From NCBI GenBank assembly GCA_937982565.1, contig CALJLN010000001.1, positions 1-44,178 of the forward strand: a stretch of 44,178 bases of DNA, given 5' to 3'. The position numbers and the translations under genes were made by a program. Source of the stretch: UBA2421 sp002343075. Its GTDB lineage: Bacteria > Planctomycetota > Phycisphaerae > Tepidisphaerales > Tepidisphaeraceae. Positions 1-8,193 of the stretch are shown here, in pieces (within the stretch, counting starts at the first letter, position 1; each line of letters begins with the position of its first letter). The notes under the pieces were generated by a model. The model searched no databases. It was not told the DNA's origin and was given only the letters and a program-made list of their open reading frames with translations.

Positions 1-709
1 CAAACCCGCGCGTTTCCGGGAACCCGGGAAAGTTCAGGCGCTGTGCGGTGCCGTTGCGACCGATGAAGCCGCCGAACATCGTCCCGCCGAGATTAGATGC
101 CTCGCGCATAAGGCCAACGTAGATACCAGCACTGCTCACCGATTGTCCTATACTGTTCGACATTTCCAGCCCGCTGATTAGTTGGGGGCCAGATTCAAGC
201 CACCGGGTGGCTACCTGAAAAACAGTACCACCAGTCTCAGGTTGCACGAAGCTGGCACCGAGAATAAAAGCGTCGTTACCTGTGATCGCGAAACCACCCC
301 TTCCAACCGAGGAGAGTCGGATCGCATCCACTTTGTTCCAGAAGACCGCATGCGGTAGTGGCTGACCAATCTCTTGCAGCACTCCAACCGGAGTTCCGTC
401 CGGCAAGAACCCATTTACCGCAGCTTGAGCGTATGGGTCTGCTGCCGGCTCTACAAGAGGTATTCCGTCGAGACCCCATGTTACTGCAACGTCGATCGGA
501 AACTGCGTCGAGCTGATTCGCATGTATCCGCCCGCAACTCCTTGCTCTGACAGTGCTTCCGGAAAGTAGAGTGAAGTGTTGGGCAGCAGGCTCAATCGGG
601 TCGGTTGGTACGTCGGCAAGAAATTTTGCGCAAACACGGAAGAATGCAGACTTAAGAGTTGACAGGCAATGACGAGCGTGGGCAAACTACTCGCGGACGG
701 GGAAGGCAT
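1..709 (-). CDS. Secreted protein, HAF-repeat-like, C-terminus beyond window
   Basis: An open frame of 236 codons runs from an ATG at 709 leftward off the window without a stop. The N-terminus is a signal peptide: a hydrophobic stretch followed by a cleavage-like SVFA-QN at about residues 25-30. The rest is rich in Gly, Ala and aromatic residues. Segments such as PHAVFWNKVDAIRL, GRGGFAITGNDAFILGAS and FQVATRW have the rhythm of HAF-type extracellular repeats (A-F-x-W, then an A-I-N/G-x-x-G turn). That resemblance is weak and made by eye. No Shine-Dalgarno is visible. It is divergent from the broken PEP-CTERM gene to its right, with about 90 bp between them. The function is unknown, and an exported or cell-surface location is inferred. 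Confidence 0.6.
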   Translation of the reverse strand, partial: MPSPSASSLPTLVIACQLLSLHSSVFAQNFLPTYQPTRLSLLPNTSLYFPEALSEQGVAGGYMRISSTQFPIDVAVTWGLDGIPLVEPAADPYAQAAVNGFLPDGTPVGVLQEIGQPLPHAVFWNKVDAIRLSSVGRGGFAITGNDAFILGASFVQPETGGTVFQVATRWLESGPQLISGLEMSNSIGQSVSSAGIYVGLMREASNLGGTMFGGFIGRNGTAQRLNFPGFPETRGF

Positions 710-801
710 GTGACACAGGTGCGTTCTAAAATCTCGGCTGAGTAGGAGCATGGTATCGTACTGTCTCTTCCACACCGGGTCTTGGCAAGAAAAATCTTCG
801 G

Positions 802-2860
802 TTGGCAGCAATTGCTGTGTTTGGAGGGTTGCTTCCTGCACAGTCGATTGTCGCCCAAGTCACGACAAGTTGGACCGGCAATGGTGGGCAAAATGTATGG
901 ACCAACCTCGACAATTGGGGAATTGATGGCTTCCCCAACACCGGCAGCATCGCTCTGATTCAATCCGGCGGGACCGGCACAAATCTGTTTCTCCGCGAAG
1001 GCACCAGCGGCTCTGTCGACGTCGGCACGCTGATCTTCAATCATGCGAGTTACCGCAACATTCTGTCTGGAACGGGCTTGGCCACGCTCAACTTCGGCGC
1101 GAGCGGCGGTATTGATTTCGACGGGCCGCCTGAAGAGAAAGGCTCCGGTGAAGGGCCGAGGGTAATCGGCGAGTTTTCGGGATCAAATCCGACCGTCTCT
1201 TTCCAACTCCCCACGGCAGGACTTCTGACCTTCCGCGCACGCAGAGAAGTTGAACTCAACGCGGGAGTTTTCGGAACAGGATCGGTTCAGTTTGATCGGC
1301 TTGGGACTATGGGACTTCCAGTGATCACCATTGGCAGCAACACGCAAAGCGAATTCAGCGGCGGGGCGACGCTCAATCCGGATGTCAACTTGCTTATCAA
1401 CGGTTCCTCAAACCCCGGTTTCACGAACGGCCCGCTCGGGGTGGGCACCACGGCACTCGCCGGAGGCATTTTGTCGTTAAACTCCGTCACACTCGGAAAC
1501 TACATGCATGTGACGGCCGATTCGCTTGTCACGGGCAGCGGAACGCTGACTGGAAACATGCTGCTTTCTACGCAGTCCGGCACGATCCAAACCGGAAGAC
1601 GAATGCAGGTCGATGCCGGAAATCTGTTTGTTTTCAACAACGCGACCTATTCCCCAACCGATACCGGAACATTCTCCGTTCTCTCAACCGCAGAGGGTTA
1701 CACCGCATTTGATGTCATTTGATGTCGATTATCGCGTGAGCAGCGGCACAAGTGTGTTTGGCGGAGCAGTGGGTGAAGTGATTAACTTCGCGGATGGGTT
1801 GCCGAGGCCCGATGGATCGATCATCAAAACCGGCGCGGGCGCGTTTGCTGTCAAGCACTTCCGAACGCATGTGATGAACATCGACGAAGGTTTACTGCGC
1901 GTGACCCAAAGCAGCAGTACCGGCGGCACCCCGGATTTTGTCGGCAGCACTGACGGAACCAGCCTGGTACGCAGGCTGAAACTCGACGGCATCTCATACC
2001 CCGGGCAAACTTTGCAAGTCACTCCAACGGTAAAGCTCGACCTGCAAAACAATGACTTGATCGTCGACTGGAAAGACAAGTTCAACACCCATGTTGGCAC
2101 CCTTGACCTTTACGGCCCGCTGGGCACGCTTGTTGTAAACAGCTCGGGCACGGTGTCGGCGGAAGGGTACCTCGCCGGGCTTCGAACGGCATACCTGGGC
2201 AGCGGCTCGGGAATCTGGACTGGCAACGGCATCACCAGCCAAATCGCTGCCGACCAATCAGGCACATTCTCCATCGCGTAAGCGACATCCGTCGACTTAC
2301 TCCAACTGCCCGCAGACATTCTCAGTTCGGCGACCGCGGAGTTCTCGGGGCAGTTTGTCACCAACCGCGCGGCGTTGTTCAAATTCACCTACGCTGGTGA
2401 TGTGACGATGGATGGGCAGGTGAATCTGGATGATTTCACAGTCCTCGGTGACTCTTTCGGGCTGGGATCAGACCAGAACCCGCAGAAGTGGCTTCAAGGC
2501 GACCTGAACTACAACGCGCTGGTCAATCTGGACGATTTTACGATCCTCGCCACAACCTTTGGCCTTGGCACACAAAATATGCTGCGCCCCGGCCCCGACG
2601 CACTGCCGCCGCTGGGAGAACTCTACATTGCGTTGCTCGATTACCCGCAGATCTATTGGGAAGCGCGCGGTTCGCGGGAATTGTGGGCGATGTTTGAGCC
2701 GTTCGAGTCGATAAACCTCGGCCCCATCCCCGCGATGCCGGAAGGCCTGCGGGCAATCCCAGAACCAGCGACAACAGCGGCGGTGCTTGCACTTGCATTG
2801 GCAGCGAGGAGAACCCGCGGCGCACGGCGTGACGCCCGCGGCGCGATCCTTGCTTCTTGA
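802..2860 (+). pseudogene. Broken PEP-CTERM/dockerin-like surface protein gene
   Basis: Three open stretches belong to one ancestral gene: 802-1722, about 1727-2281 and 2282-2860. The first begins like an exported beta-rich protein (TTSWTGNGGQNVWTNLDNW, typical of autotransporter-like or PEP-CTERM proteins). It is thrown out of frame by a tandem duplication of ATTTGATGTC at 1707-1726; deleting one copy joins EGYTAFDV to DYRVSSGT exactly in frame. The second stretch meets an in-frame TAA at 2279-2281, where relatives carry a sense codon, and the frame continues without a shift. The third part holds two dockerin-like repeats (VNLDDFTVLGDSFG and VNLDDFTILATTFG) and a PEP-CTERM tail (IPEPATTAAVLALALAARR). 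The 5' end is also damaged. The signal-peptide frame has no ATG, only TTG at 802, while an ATG with AGGAG at 750 is in another frame. Sequencing error is possible for one lesion but unlikely for all. Confidence 0.85.
1707..1726 (+). repeat. 10-bp tandem duplication causing a frameshift
   Basis: ATTTGATGTC occurs twice with no spacer. Ten bases shift the reading frame by one, and removing one copy fuses the two flanking frames cleanly. This is the lesion that breaks the surface-protein gene here. Confidence 0.9.
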
Positions 2861-2862
2861 CA

Positions 2863-2991
2863 CGCTCGCACGACATGGGCCGGAAACCCATGGCGTGGCA
2901 CCCTGCGAATACCTGTGTGGACCTAAATCTTTCGGCGCGCTGCGCTTTCGGTGCACCGCGGGCGCAGCGCGGGGGATTGGGGAAAGGATGA
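2863..2991 (+). repeat. ~130-bp imperfect repeat, copy 1, with palindromic core
   Basis: Begins CGCTCGCACGACATGGG and ends GGGGAAAGGATGA. It matches the segment at 3042-3173 in the same order along its whole length, with scattered substitutions and a few indels. Near its start is an inverted repeat, CATGGG at 2874-2879 and CCCATG at 2887-2892, that would form a hairpin. It includes the block TTCGGCGCGCTGCGCTTTCG shared with copy 2. It looks like a dispersed, REP-like palindromic element. Confidence 0.75.
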
Positions 2992-3041
2992 ATTATGACG
3001 GATGAAGGATGAAGCGAGGAGGAGACTGCCCGTGGTGCGCG

Positions 3042-3173
3042 CGCTCGCACGACATGGGCTGGACGCCCATATCGTGGCACCCCGCGAACACTTGTTGGAA
3101 CCGCAAGTTTTTCGGCGCGCTGCGCTTTCGGCGCTCCGCGGGCGCAACGCGAGGGGTATGGGGGAAAGGATGA
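3042..3173 (+). repeat. ~130-bp imperfect repeat, copy 2, with palindromic core
   Basis: Second copy of the element at 2863-2991. Its hairpin arms are ATGGGC at 3054-3059 and GCCCAT at 3065-3070. The loop and arms differ from copy 1 in a partly compensated way (the C before the loop in copy 1 has no partner, whereas in copy 2 it pairs), which suggests that the structure matters. Confidence 0.75.
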
Positions 3174-3224
3174 AGGATGAGGGACACAGGATGACGTACG
3201 GAGGAAACTGCGCGTGATGGGCGC

Positions 3225-3254
3225 ATGCCCGGAAATGCCCGAGAATGCCCGATT
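3225..3254 (+). repeat. Three tandem 10-bp units ATGCCCGNNN
   Basis: Three head-to-tail units, ATGCCCGGAA, ATGCCCGAGA and ATGCCCGATT, at exact 10-bp spacing. They lie between the second ~130-bp repeat and the 3' end of truA. Confidence 0.7.
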
Positions 3255-3352
3255 TTTGAAAATAGCAGATTCTACTTAGTCGGCGAACTTTTTGCTCCGG
3301 CGGGCTGCGTGGCGATGGGCTTGGGCGGGCGGATTGAGACGCACCGGGGCGC

Positions 3353-4225
3353 TTACTCGCCGACCACGGATGATCTGTACTGAATGGAATGCAGATACAG
3401 CCCGTGGGCTGGCGCGGTGGGTCCGGCGGCGCGGCGGTCTTTGGCTTGGAGCATTGGTGTCATTTCGCTCGCGGGACGGCGCGCCAGGCCGACCTCGATG
3501 AGTGTGCCGACGATGATGCGCACCATCTGCCAGAGAAAGCCGGTGCCCTCGACCGAGATGATGAGGCGCGGGCCGTCGCGAGCGACGTCGATGCCTGTGA
3601 TCGTGCGCACGGTGTGTTCCCTGCCATGGCCGGGCTTGGCAAAGCTGGCGAAGTCGTGCGTGCCCACGAGCAGCGCGGCGGCGGCGCGGATGGCGGTGTC
3701 GTCGAGGGGTTGCCAACGGTGCCAGGCCAGATCGGCCTGGAACACCGGGCGATCTGGCTCGTTCCAGATGATGTATTCGTAGCGCTTGGAGGTGGTCATC
3801 GAAATGGCGTCAAACGAGTCATTTACTTGCTCGACGGACCGGATAAGGATATCGCCCGGCAGGCGCGCGTTGACGGCCTGGCGCAGGTTTTCCGGTGGGA
3901 TCTGGACTGCGGAGGTATCGAGGTGAGCAACCTGCGCGTGGGCATGCACGCCGGCGTCGGTCCGGCTGGAGCCACAGACCGTGACGGGATGGCCAACAAC
4001 GGAGCCAATCGTCCGCTGAAGTGTCTCCTGTACGGTGGGGATGCCGGCGGCGCCCTCGGGAAGGTGGCCCTTCCAGGTCGGGGGCGTCGGCTGGACTTGC
4101 CACCCGTGGTACGCGGTTCCGCGGTAGGCTATGACGATTTTGAGGCGGCGCGCCGCCGAAACAAAGCGGAGTGCTCCTTCTTTTTTTAACGAGACAAAAG
4201 AATCCGATTGACGCGGTATGGACAT
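3353..4225 (-). CDS. truA: tRNA pseudouridine(38-40) synthase TruA
   Basis: Cytoplasmic enzyme that isomerises uridines 38-40 in the tRNA anticodon arm to pseudouridine. The 290-residue product has the TruA landmarks: an N-terminal LKIVIAYRGTAYHGWQ strand (about 28-43), the catalytic loop SSRTDAGVHAHAQ with the nucleophilic Asp at residue 90, the RLPGDI segment (about 145-150), SKRYEYIIW, and the C-terminal GTGFLWQMVRIIVGTLIEVG motif. The ATG at 4225 gives about 25 residues before the usual first strand, slightly more than normal; a later start is possible but no better ATG is seen. An insertion after HGWQ (PTPPTWKGHLPEGAAG) lengthens the first loop. It diverges from the PhyH-like gene. Confidence 0.96.
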   Translation of the reverse strand: MSIPRQSDSFVSLKKEGALRFVSAARRLKIVIAYRGTAYHGWQVQPTPPTWKGHLPEGAAGIPTVQETLQRTIGSVVGHPVTVCGSSRTDAGVHAHAQVAHLDTSAVQIPPENLRQAVNARLPGDILIRSVEQVNDSFDAISMTTSKRYEYIIWNEPDRPVFQADLAWHRWQPLDDTAIRAAAALLVGTHDFASFAKPGHGREHTVRTITGIDVARDGPRLIISVEGTGFLWQMVRIIVGTLIEVGLARRPASEMTPMLQAKDRRAAGPTAPAHGLYLHSIQYRSSVVGE

Positions 4226-4300
4226 TGCCTACACTCCTCGGTCACTGGCCCGCCGACCCCGATCGCCAGCGAATCTTGCGCGCAAATTTTGCTGGCACCC

Positions 4301-5158
4301 ATGACGAGTCAACCGGTTGGCGACAACATCACAGGTCGGGGCTACACATCCGTGAAATCAGTTGACGCGCGCACTCAGTTTGCTCGGGACGGAGTTTACA
4401 CGGATTGTGGTTTGCTTTCCGGGCTTGCGAACTCATCGATTTCGCAGCACTCGATGCGATGCGCTATCAGGCACATGGGCGATGGCCTGCCGCATGCCGA
4501 GCAGCAGTCGGCACTGGGTCATTGTATTCAGCTACGCAACACATGGCAGTTGGACGAACGACTGCGATCGATCGTGCTTGATCTGTCGCTGGCACGACGT
4601 GCTGCGGAGTTGCTTGGCGCGCCTGGGTTGCAGCTTTACAGCGACTTGCTCGTGGTGCGCGAGCCTGGCGGGCCGGATGATGACTGGCACCTCGACGCGG
4701 TTCGGATGCCAGTTCCCGGAGATGCGGTGGTGGCGGCGTACATTCCGCTCTCCCCCGCGTCGGCTGGCGAGGGGTCGCTGGATTTGCTGGTGGGCAGCCA
4801 TCTGCTGCCGGAGTGCAGCGAGTTCAAGCTTCACCGTGCAACCACGCTGAAGCGCATCCGAGGCCGGCTGGTGCGCTCGGGGCTTCCTCTGCTGCAGGCG
4901 TCGCCGGTGCCGGGGGATGTAACATTCATCACGGGCAATGTGTTCCACCGCGTGCGTCAAAGTGCGCTGAAGGTGCCATCGGTGACACTGTGGGTTTACT
5001 ATTTTCTTGCCGGGCAGACACTCATTCGTCCGAAGAACCCCTTCCAGGCACTGGAGCGAGAGCGCCACTTTGCCGAGGTGGCCGTGGGCCGGCCCGTTCT
5101 CACCCCGCTGACGCCGCTGGTCTGCGGTAAGTGGGTTAGCGCGCGTGCATCGGGCTAG
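4301..5158 (+). CDS. PhyH-like Fe(II)/2-oxoglutarate dioxygenase
   Basis: Phytanoyl-CoA dioxygenase superfamily, a double-stranded beta-helix that hydroxylates small molecules using Fe(II), O2 and 2-oxoglutarate; the substrate cannot be read from sequence. Visible are an N-terminal FARDGVYTDCGLLSG (the usual F-x-x-D-G-Y-x-x-x-x-G-L-L opening), the iron-binding HxD in DDWHLDAVRMP (His130, Asp132), a GSLDLLVGSHLLPE strand, and the distal His in GDVTFITGNVFHRVR (His216). The frame is open back to 4208, but that would overlap truA. ATG 4301, 31 codons in, fits the family start better; GTG 4352 is an alternative. The 3' end overlaps the convergent phosphatase gene by 23 bp. Confidence 0.8.
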   Translation: MTSQPVGDNITGRGYTSVKSVDARTQFARDGVYTDCGLLSGLANSSISQHSMRCAIRHMGDGLPHAEQQSALGHCIQLRNTWQLDERLRSIVLDLSLARRAAELLGAPGLQLYSDLLVVREPGGPDDDWHLDAVRMPVPGDAVVAAYIPLSPASAGEGSLDLLVGSHLLPECSEFKLHRATTLKRIRGRLVRSGLPLLQASPVPGDVTFITGNVFHRVRQSALKVPSVTLWVYYFLAGQTLIRPKNPFQALERERHFAEVAVGRPVLTPLTPLVCGKWVSARASG

Positions 5159-5939
5159 CGGTGGTCTGTCGCGTGGAAGCGAGAATCGGCAACACGCTCG
5201 CGTGAAGCAGCCCATTGGTGGCAACGGCATCCCCGCCGTGAATTGTTTCTTCGCCGGCCCAGGTCGAAAACCGCCCGCCGGCTTCGCGGAGAATGACCGG
5301 CAGCGGCCCGCAGTCCCAGACGTTCATGACAGGATCGATGACGATATCGGCGCGCCCCGTGGCGACGAGCGCGTAGCCGTAAGCATCATAAGCGCATCGC
5401 TGCAACTTGGTGATGGACTCGAGTTGGTCGTAAGCGTCGTTGCGCGCCCGGGTCATCTTGAGATCGGTGCAAAGGAGCATGGCATCGGCGAGCGAATCGG
5501 TCGTGGAGACGCGCGCCCGGCGGCCATTCCAACTGCAGCCGAGGCCCGTGGCAGCGGCGACCAGTTCATCGACCGCGGGCATGTAGATGACCCCGACATC
5601 GACGCGCCCCCGGATTTCGCAGCCGATGAGCACGCTATAGAGAGGGATGCCATGAATGAAACTCTTTGTGCCGTCGATCGGATCGACGAACCATTTGAAG
5701 TCAGGATCGCCCGCCGAAGCGCCGTGTTCTTCGCCGACGATGCTGTGCGTGGGGAGATGGCGCGCGATGATCGAGCGGACAATCTGCTCGCCCTCACGGT
5801 CGGCAATGGTCACCGGCGAATCATCCGACTTGGTATCAACCGCCACCCCGGTATTAAAGTACCGCAGCGAGTGCCTCCCCGCGACGTAAGCGGCTTCAGT
5901 GGCGATATCGAGGAGATGCTTTGTTTGCGGATCGGCCAT
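5136..5939 (-). CDS. hisN: Inositol-monophosphatase family phosphatase, probable histidinol-phosphatase
   Basis: Mg2+-dependent phosphatase of 267 residues, the family's normal length. Metal-site motifs are complete: VGEEHG (Glu70), WFVDPIDGTKSF (Asp86, Asp89) and NVWDCGPLPVILREAGG (Asp209). The wording FVDPIDGTKSFIHGIPLYSVLIG is closer to the histidinol-phosphatase (HisN) branch than to inositol-1-phosphatases or CysQ, so a role in histidine synthesis is the preferred guess. No other his gene is nearby to support it. The start is the ATG at 5939 with no clear ribosome-binding site. It converges with the PhyH-like gene and overlaps its 3' end. Confidence 0.85.
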   Translation of the reverse strand: MADPQTKHLLDIATEAAYVAGRHSLRYFNTGVAVDTKSDDSPVTIADREGEQIVRSIIARHLPTHSIVGEEHGASAGDPDFKWFVDPIDGTKSFIHGIPLYSVLIGCEIRGRVDVGVIYMPAVDELVAAATGLGCSWNGRRARVSTTDSLADAMLLCTDLKMTRARNDAYDQLESITKLQRCAYDAYGYALVATGRADIVIDPVMNVWDCGPLPVILREAGGRFSTWAGEETIHGGDAVATNGLLHASVLPILASTRQTTASPMHAR

Positions 5940-6061
5940 GCTGACAGATTACGCGCGAAACAAGATTGCACCAGCGTTGCGTCAACTGTGACGCCAATTC
6001 AGCGGTCACCTGGCAACGCTTCAAGCCACCCCGCCGCCGGCCGCAATACCCGAGCCGATAG

Positions 6062-6099
6062 ACGCAAGCGGCCCGGGCACACTGCCCGGGCCGTTGCGT
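6062..6099 (-). terminator. Hairpin after the PEP-CTERM gene
   Basis: ACGCAAgCGGCCCGGGCA (6062-6079) pairs with TGCCCGGGCCGTTGCGT (6083-6099), a 17-bp stem with one bulged G and a 3-nt loop. It lies about 20 bp past the stop of the PEP-CTERM gene. There is no clear T-run, so termination is inferred from the strength and place of the stem. Confidence 0.65.
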
Positions 6100-6119
6100 T
6101 CAAAGTGCTGACGAATAAC

Positions 6120-7082
6120 TCAGGCTCGACGGCGGCGGGCGATGAGGCCTGCGGCGACGATCGAACCGGCGAGCATGCCTGTCGGTTCGGGGACGAAGAC
6201 CGCCACATTGTCAATGAGCGTGACATTGAGCAGGAAGTCATTCGGGTCGGTAGACGAACCGGCGTTGGTATCGCTGTGACCGAAGAGAATGTTACCACCG
6301 CCGAGGCTCACGGTGCTGAGATCGACGATTGCCATCGCCACACCATCAACTGTCCAAGTAGCGAGGCCGCCGGACACATCGATCATCACGCGACGCCAGG
6401 TGAACGATATCTCGCCGGCATTGGTCGAACCGGTCTGGCCAGGGAACAAGCCAAGCTGAGCGGCCGGCGCGCTGTTGGCGGGAAATGCCGAGACATAGTA
6501 CGCATTGCTATCGTTGATCGCTCCGCCCGGAGCCTGATAGACAGCGCTGCCCGAGGGGTAGCTGGTTGGGGCTGCACTGGAGTAAGCGCGATAGTCGCTC
6601 GCGGAGCCGCCGTCCAGAGTGGCAGCGAAGAACACACTTTCTTTGACCGCCGCACCCGGCCAGGCGGCGACGTTCCCCGCCGTACCGATGCCGAAAACGC
6701 TCAACTGAGTGGTACCATTGCCGCCCGGGCCGAGCGGGCCGACGTAGTTCTGCCACATATCAAACTCGACCCGGTAGTTACCCGAGAAGCTCTGCCCATT
6801 GGGGGAAACGCTGTAGCCGCTGAACACACCGCCGCTGTTGTTGGCGGTCATCTTCAGGCCTCGGGTACCGCTTCCGTTGGGGGCTGCGGGCACGCCGATC
6901 GCAGAATAGTCATAAAAGAAGTCGTTGGTGATATCCGACAAACCAGGATCGTTCACGGTCCAGTTCGCCGAGTTATCAACGTTAAAATCTTCGGAGTAGA
7001 TGGGAGCCGCGACAGCCGTCGTGACAGTCGACAACCCAAAAACCACAGCCGCGCCGAGGCGCGCAAAACGATAGTTACGCAT
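6120..7082 (-). CDS. PEP-CTERM sorting domain protein
   Basis: Exported protein of 320 residues. It has a signal peptide (basic MRNYRFARLG, a hydrophobic core, cleavage near VAA-PIYS at residues 24-27) and a beta-rich middle resembling a concanavalin-like lectin/glucanase fold (YSEDFNVDNSANWTV, YRVEFDMWQNYVG, WRRVMIDVSGGLATWTVDG). The C-terminus is a classic PEP-CTERM signal: VPEPTGM, a hydrophobic helix and RRRRA. PEP-CTERM tails are recognised by exosortase and usually go with exopolysaccharide. The ATG at 7082 has GGAG about 11 nt upstream. The leader carries a 7-bp stem-loop at 7126-7143. The gene is intact, unlike the dockerin/PEP-CTERM gene at 802-2860. The molecular role is unknown. 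Confidence 0.85.
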   Translation of the reverse strand: MRNYRFARLGAAVVFGLSTVTTAVAAPIYSEDFNVDNSANWTVNDPGLSDITNDFFYDYSAIGVPAAPNGSGTRGLKMTANNSGGVFSGYSVSPNGQSFSGNYRVEFDMWQNYVGPLGPGGNGTTQLSVFGIGTAGNVAAWPGAAVKESVFFAATLDGGSASDYRAYSSAAPTSYPSGSAVYQAPGGAINDSNAYYVSAFPANSAPAAQLGLFPGQTGSTNAGEISFTWRRVMIDVSGGLATWTVDGVAMAIVDLSTVSLGGGNILFGHSDTNAGSSTDPNDFLLNVTLIDNVAVFVPEPTGMLAGSIVAAGLIARRRRA

Positions 7083-7125
7083 TTTCTGCTTCGCTCCTTT
7101 TCTAGACGTGATCGAACCGACGTGT

Positions 7126-7143
7126 GCGTTGCGCTAGCAACGC
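7126..7143 (-). other. Stem-loop in the leader of the PEP-CTERM gene
   Basis: GCGTTGC and GCAACGC flank a GCTA loop, a perfect 7-bp stem 44 bp ahead of the start codon. It could be an operator half-site pair or a leader hairpin. The role is unknown. Confidence 0.4.
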
Positions 7144-7227
7144 GTCACTCTTTATTATGCCACTCTTATGGCATCTTGCATAGAAAAAAATGCGAAAAAA
7201 TTGTGCCTAATCTCGATCGTCGCCAAT

Positions 7228-8184
7228 CTAAAGCAACCAAACATCCCATTTTAACCCCGCAGCCGCGGCTGCCCGCCGTGCTAATCGCTGTTCTGCGGCA
7301 AGTGTTATTGCGGCGGCCATAACCAGCCGGGTTACCCGCTTGGCCAGCTCCGGCAGCACGCGGTCCGCGGTGTCGGTGACTTCGTGGTAGTCGGCATGGT
7401 CCTCCACACTCAGCAACACCGCGGGCACTTTTCTGCGAATGAACGGGCCTTGATCCGAACGCGCGAGCCAGTCTGGATGCGTGCCCATCACCAGGCGCAA
7501 TCCAATCTTCAATCGTCGATTCTCATTCGCAAGCAGGTCGCGAAGCGGGCCCGCTTCCTTCCCGCCGTCGACAAAGATCAAATCAGGCTCGCCCCGGCTG
7601 ATCATGTCCATGTTGAACATTCCACGCACGCGCGCCAACGCAAACGGCGGCTTGCCCGCGAGAAAGCGCGACCCGCGCAAGCCCGCCTCCTCGCCTGTGA
7701 ACGCGATGAAGATGATCGAAGCATCTGTCCGCATCCGCGCCTGCTGCATCGCATCCGCAATTGCCAGAACAGCGGCGGTGCCGGAGGCGTTATCGTCGGC
7801 ACCGTTGTAGATCCGGTCTTCGCCATCACTCTTTAGCGGCAGATGATCGTAGTGCGCGCTGATGAGCACGAACTCGTCGCCGCTGCCACGACGCATGCCC
7901 AGGACATTGGGCGCCATCGACTCGTCGGCGGTGCCGTGGAAGAATCCATCGCCGCCGGCGACCGGCTCCAGCCCAGCTTTCGCAAACCGCGCCGCAATAA
8001 ACGCTGCCGCCTCTTGGGCTTCGGGAGACCGACACGCACGCCCCTTGAAATGGTCCGACGAGAGATAGCTGATGTCGGCCAGAATTCTGTCGGCGGAGAT
8101 GAGTCTGTCCGCGCCGCCGCGCGCGCAACCCACCACCAGGAGCGCAAGGAGAATGAGCGGTCCGACCCGAAACACCACACGCAC
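7228..8184 (-). CDS. M28-family zinc peptidase, lipoprotein
   Basis: Predicted exported, membrane-anchored aminopeptidase-type enzyme of 318 residues. It has a lipoprotein signal (LLALLVVGC, lipid-bearing Cys20) followed by an M28 catalytic domain. Two-zinc ligands are visible: HYDH (His111, Asp113), NGADDNASG (Asp130/131, bridging), TGEEAG (Glu165 general base, Glu166), FNMDMI (Asp193) and DYHEVTD (His267). The GTG at 8184 lies 9 bp after the arsM stop, with weak GTGAG just before it, so translation is probably coupled to arsM. A link to arsenic resistance is not expected from the family; it may simply be read as the last gene of the operon. No terminator hairpin is obvious after it. Confidence 0.88.
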   Translation of the reverse strand: MRVVFRVGPLILLALLVVGCARGGADRLISADRILADISYLSSDHFKGRACRSPEAQEAAAFIAARFAKAGLEPVAGGDGFFHGTADESMAPNVLGMRRGSGDEFVLISAHYDHLPLKSDGEDRIYNGADDNASGTAAVLAIADAMQQARMRTDASIIFIAFTGEEAGLRGSRFLAGKPPFALARVRGMFNMDMISRGEPDLIFVDGGKEAGPLRDLLANENRRLKIGLRLVMGTHPDWLARSDQGPFIRRKVPAVLLSVEDHADYHEVTDTADRVLPELAKRVTRLVMAAAITLAAEQRLARRAAAAAGLKWDVWLL

Positions 8185-8193
8185 CTCACAAGC

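Larger units (their letters stand above)
2861..3352. other. Gene-free, repeat-rich spacer
   Basis: No convincing coding region lies between the broken PEP-CTERM gene and the truA stop. The stretch holds two copies of a ~130-bp imperfect direct repeat, GGATGA-rich links between them (GGATGAAGGATGA and similar), and a short 10-bp tandem array. Small open frames here are mirrored between the two repeat copies and look spurious. Confidence 0.7.

Noticed and set aside
2787..3226. Several short frames on both strands that resemble each other
   Set aside because: Similarity comes from the two ~130-bp repeat copies; none has a start signal or plausible protein composition.
5145..7322. 725-codon open frame on the plus strand
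   Set aside because: It runs antisense through three well-supported genes (phosphatase, PEP-CTERM protein, M28 peptidase end) and has no recognisable domain or signal. A GC-rich shadow.
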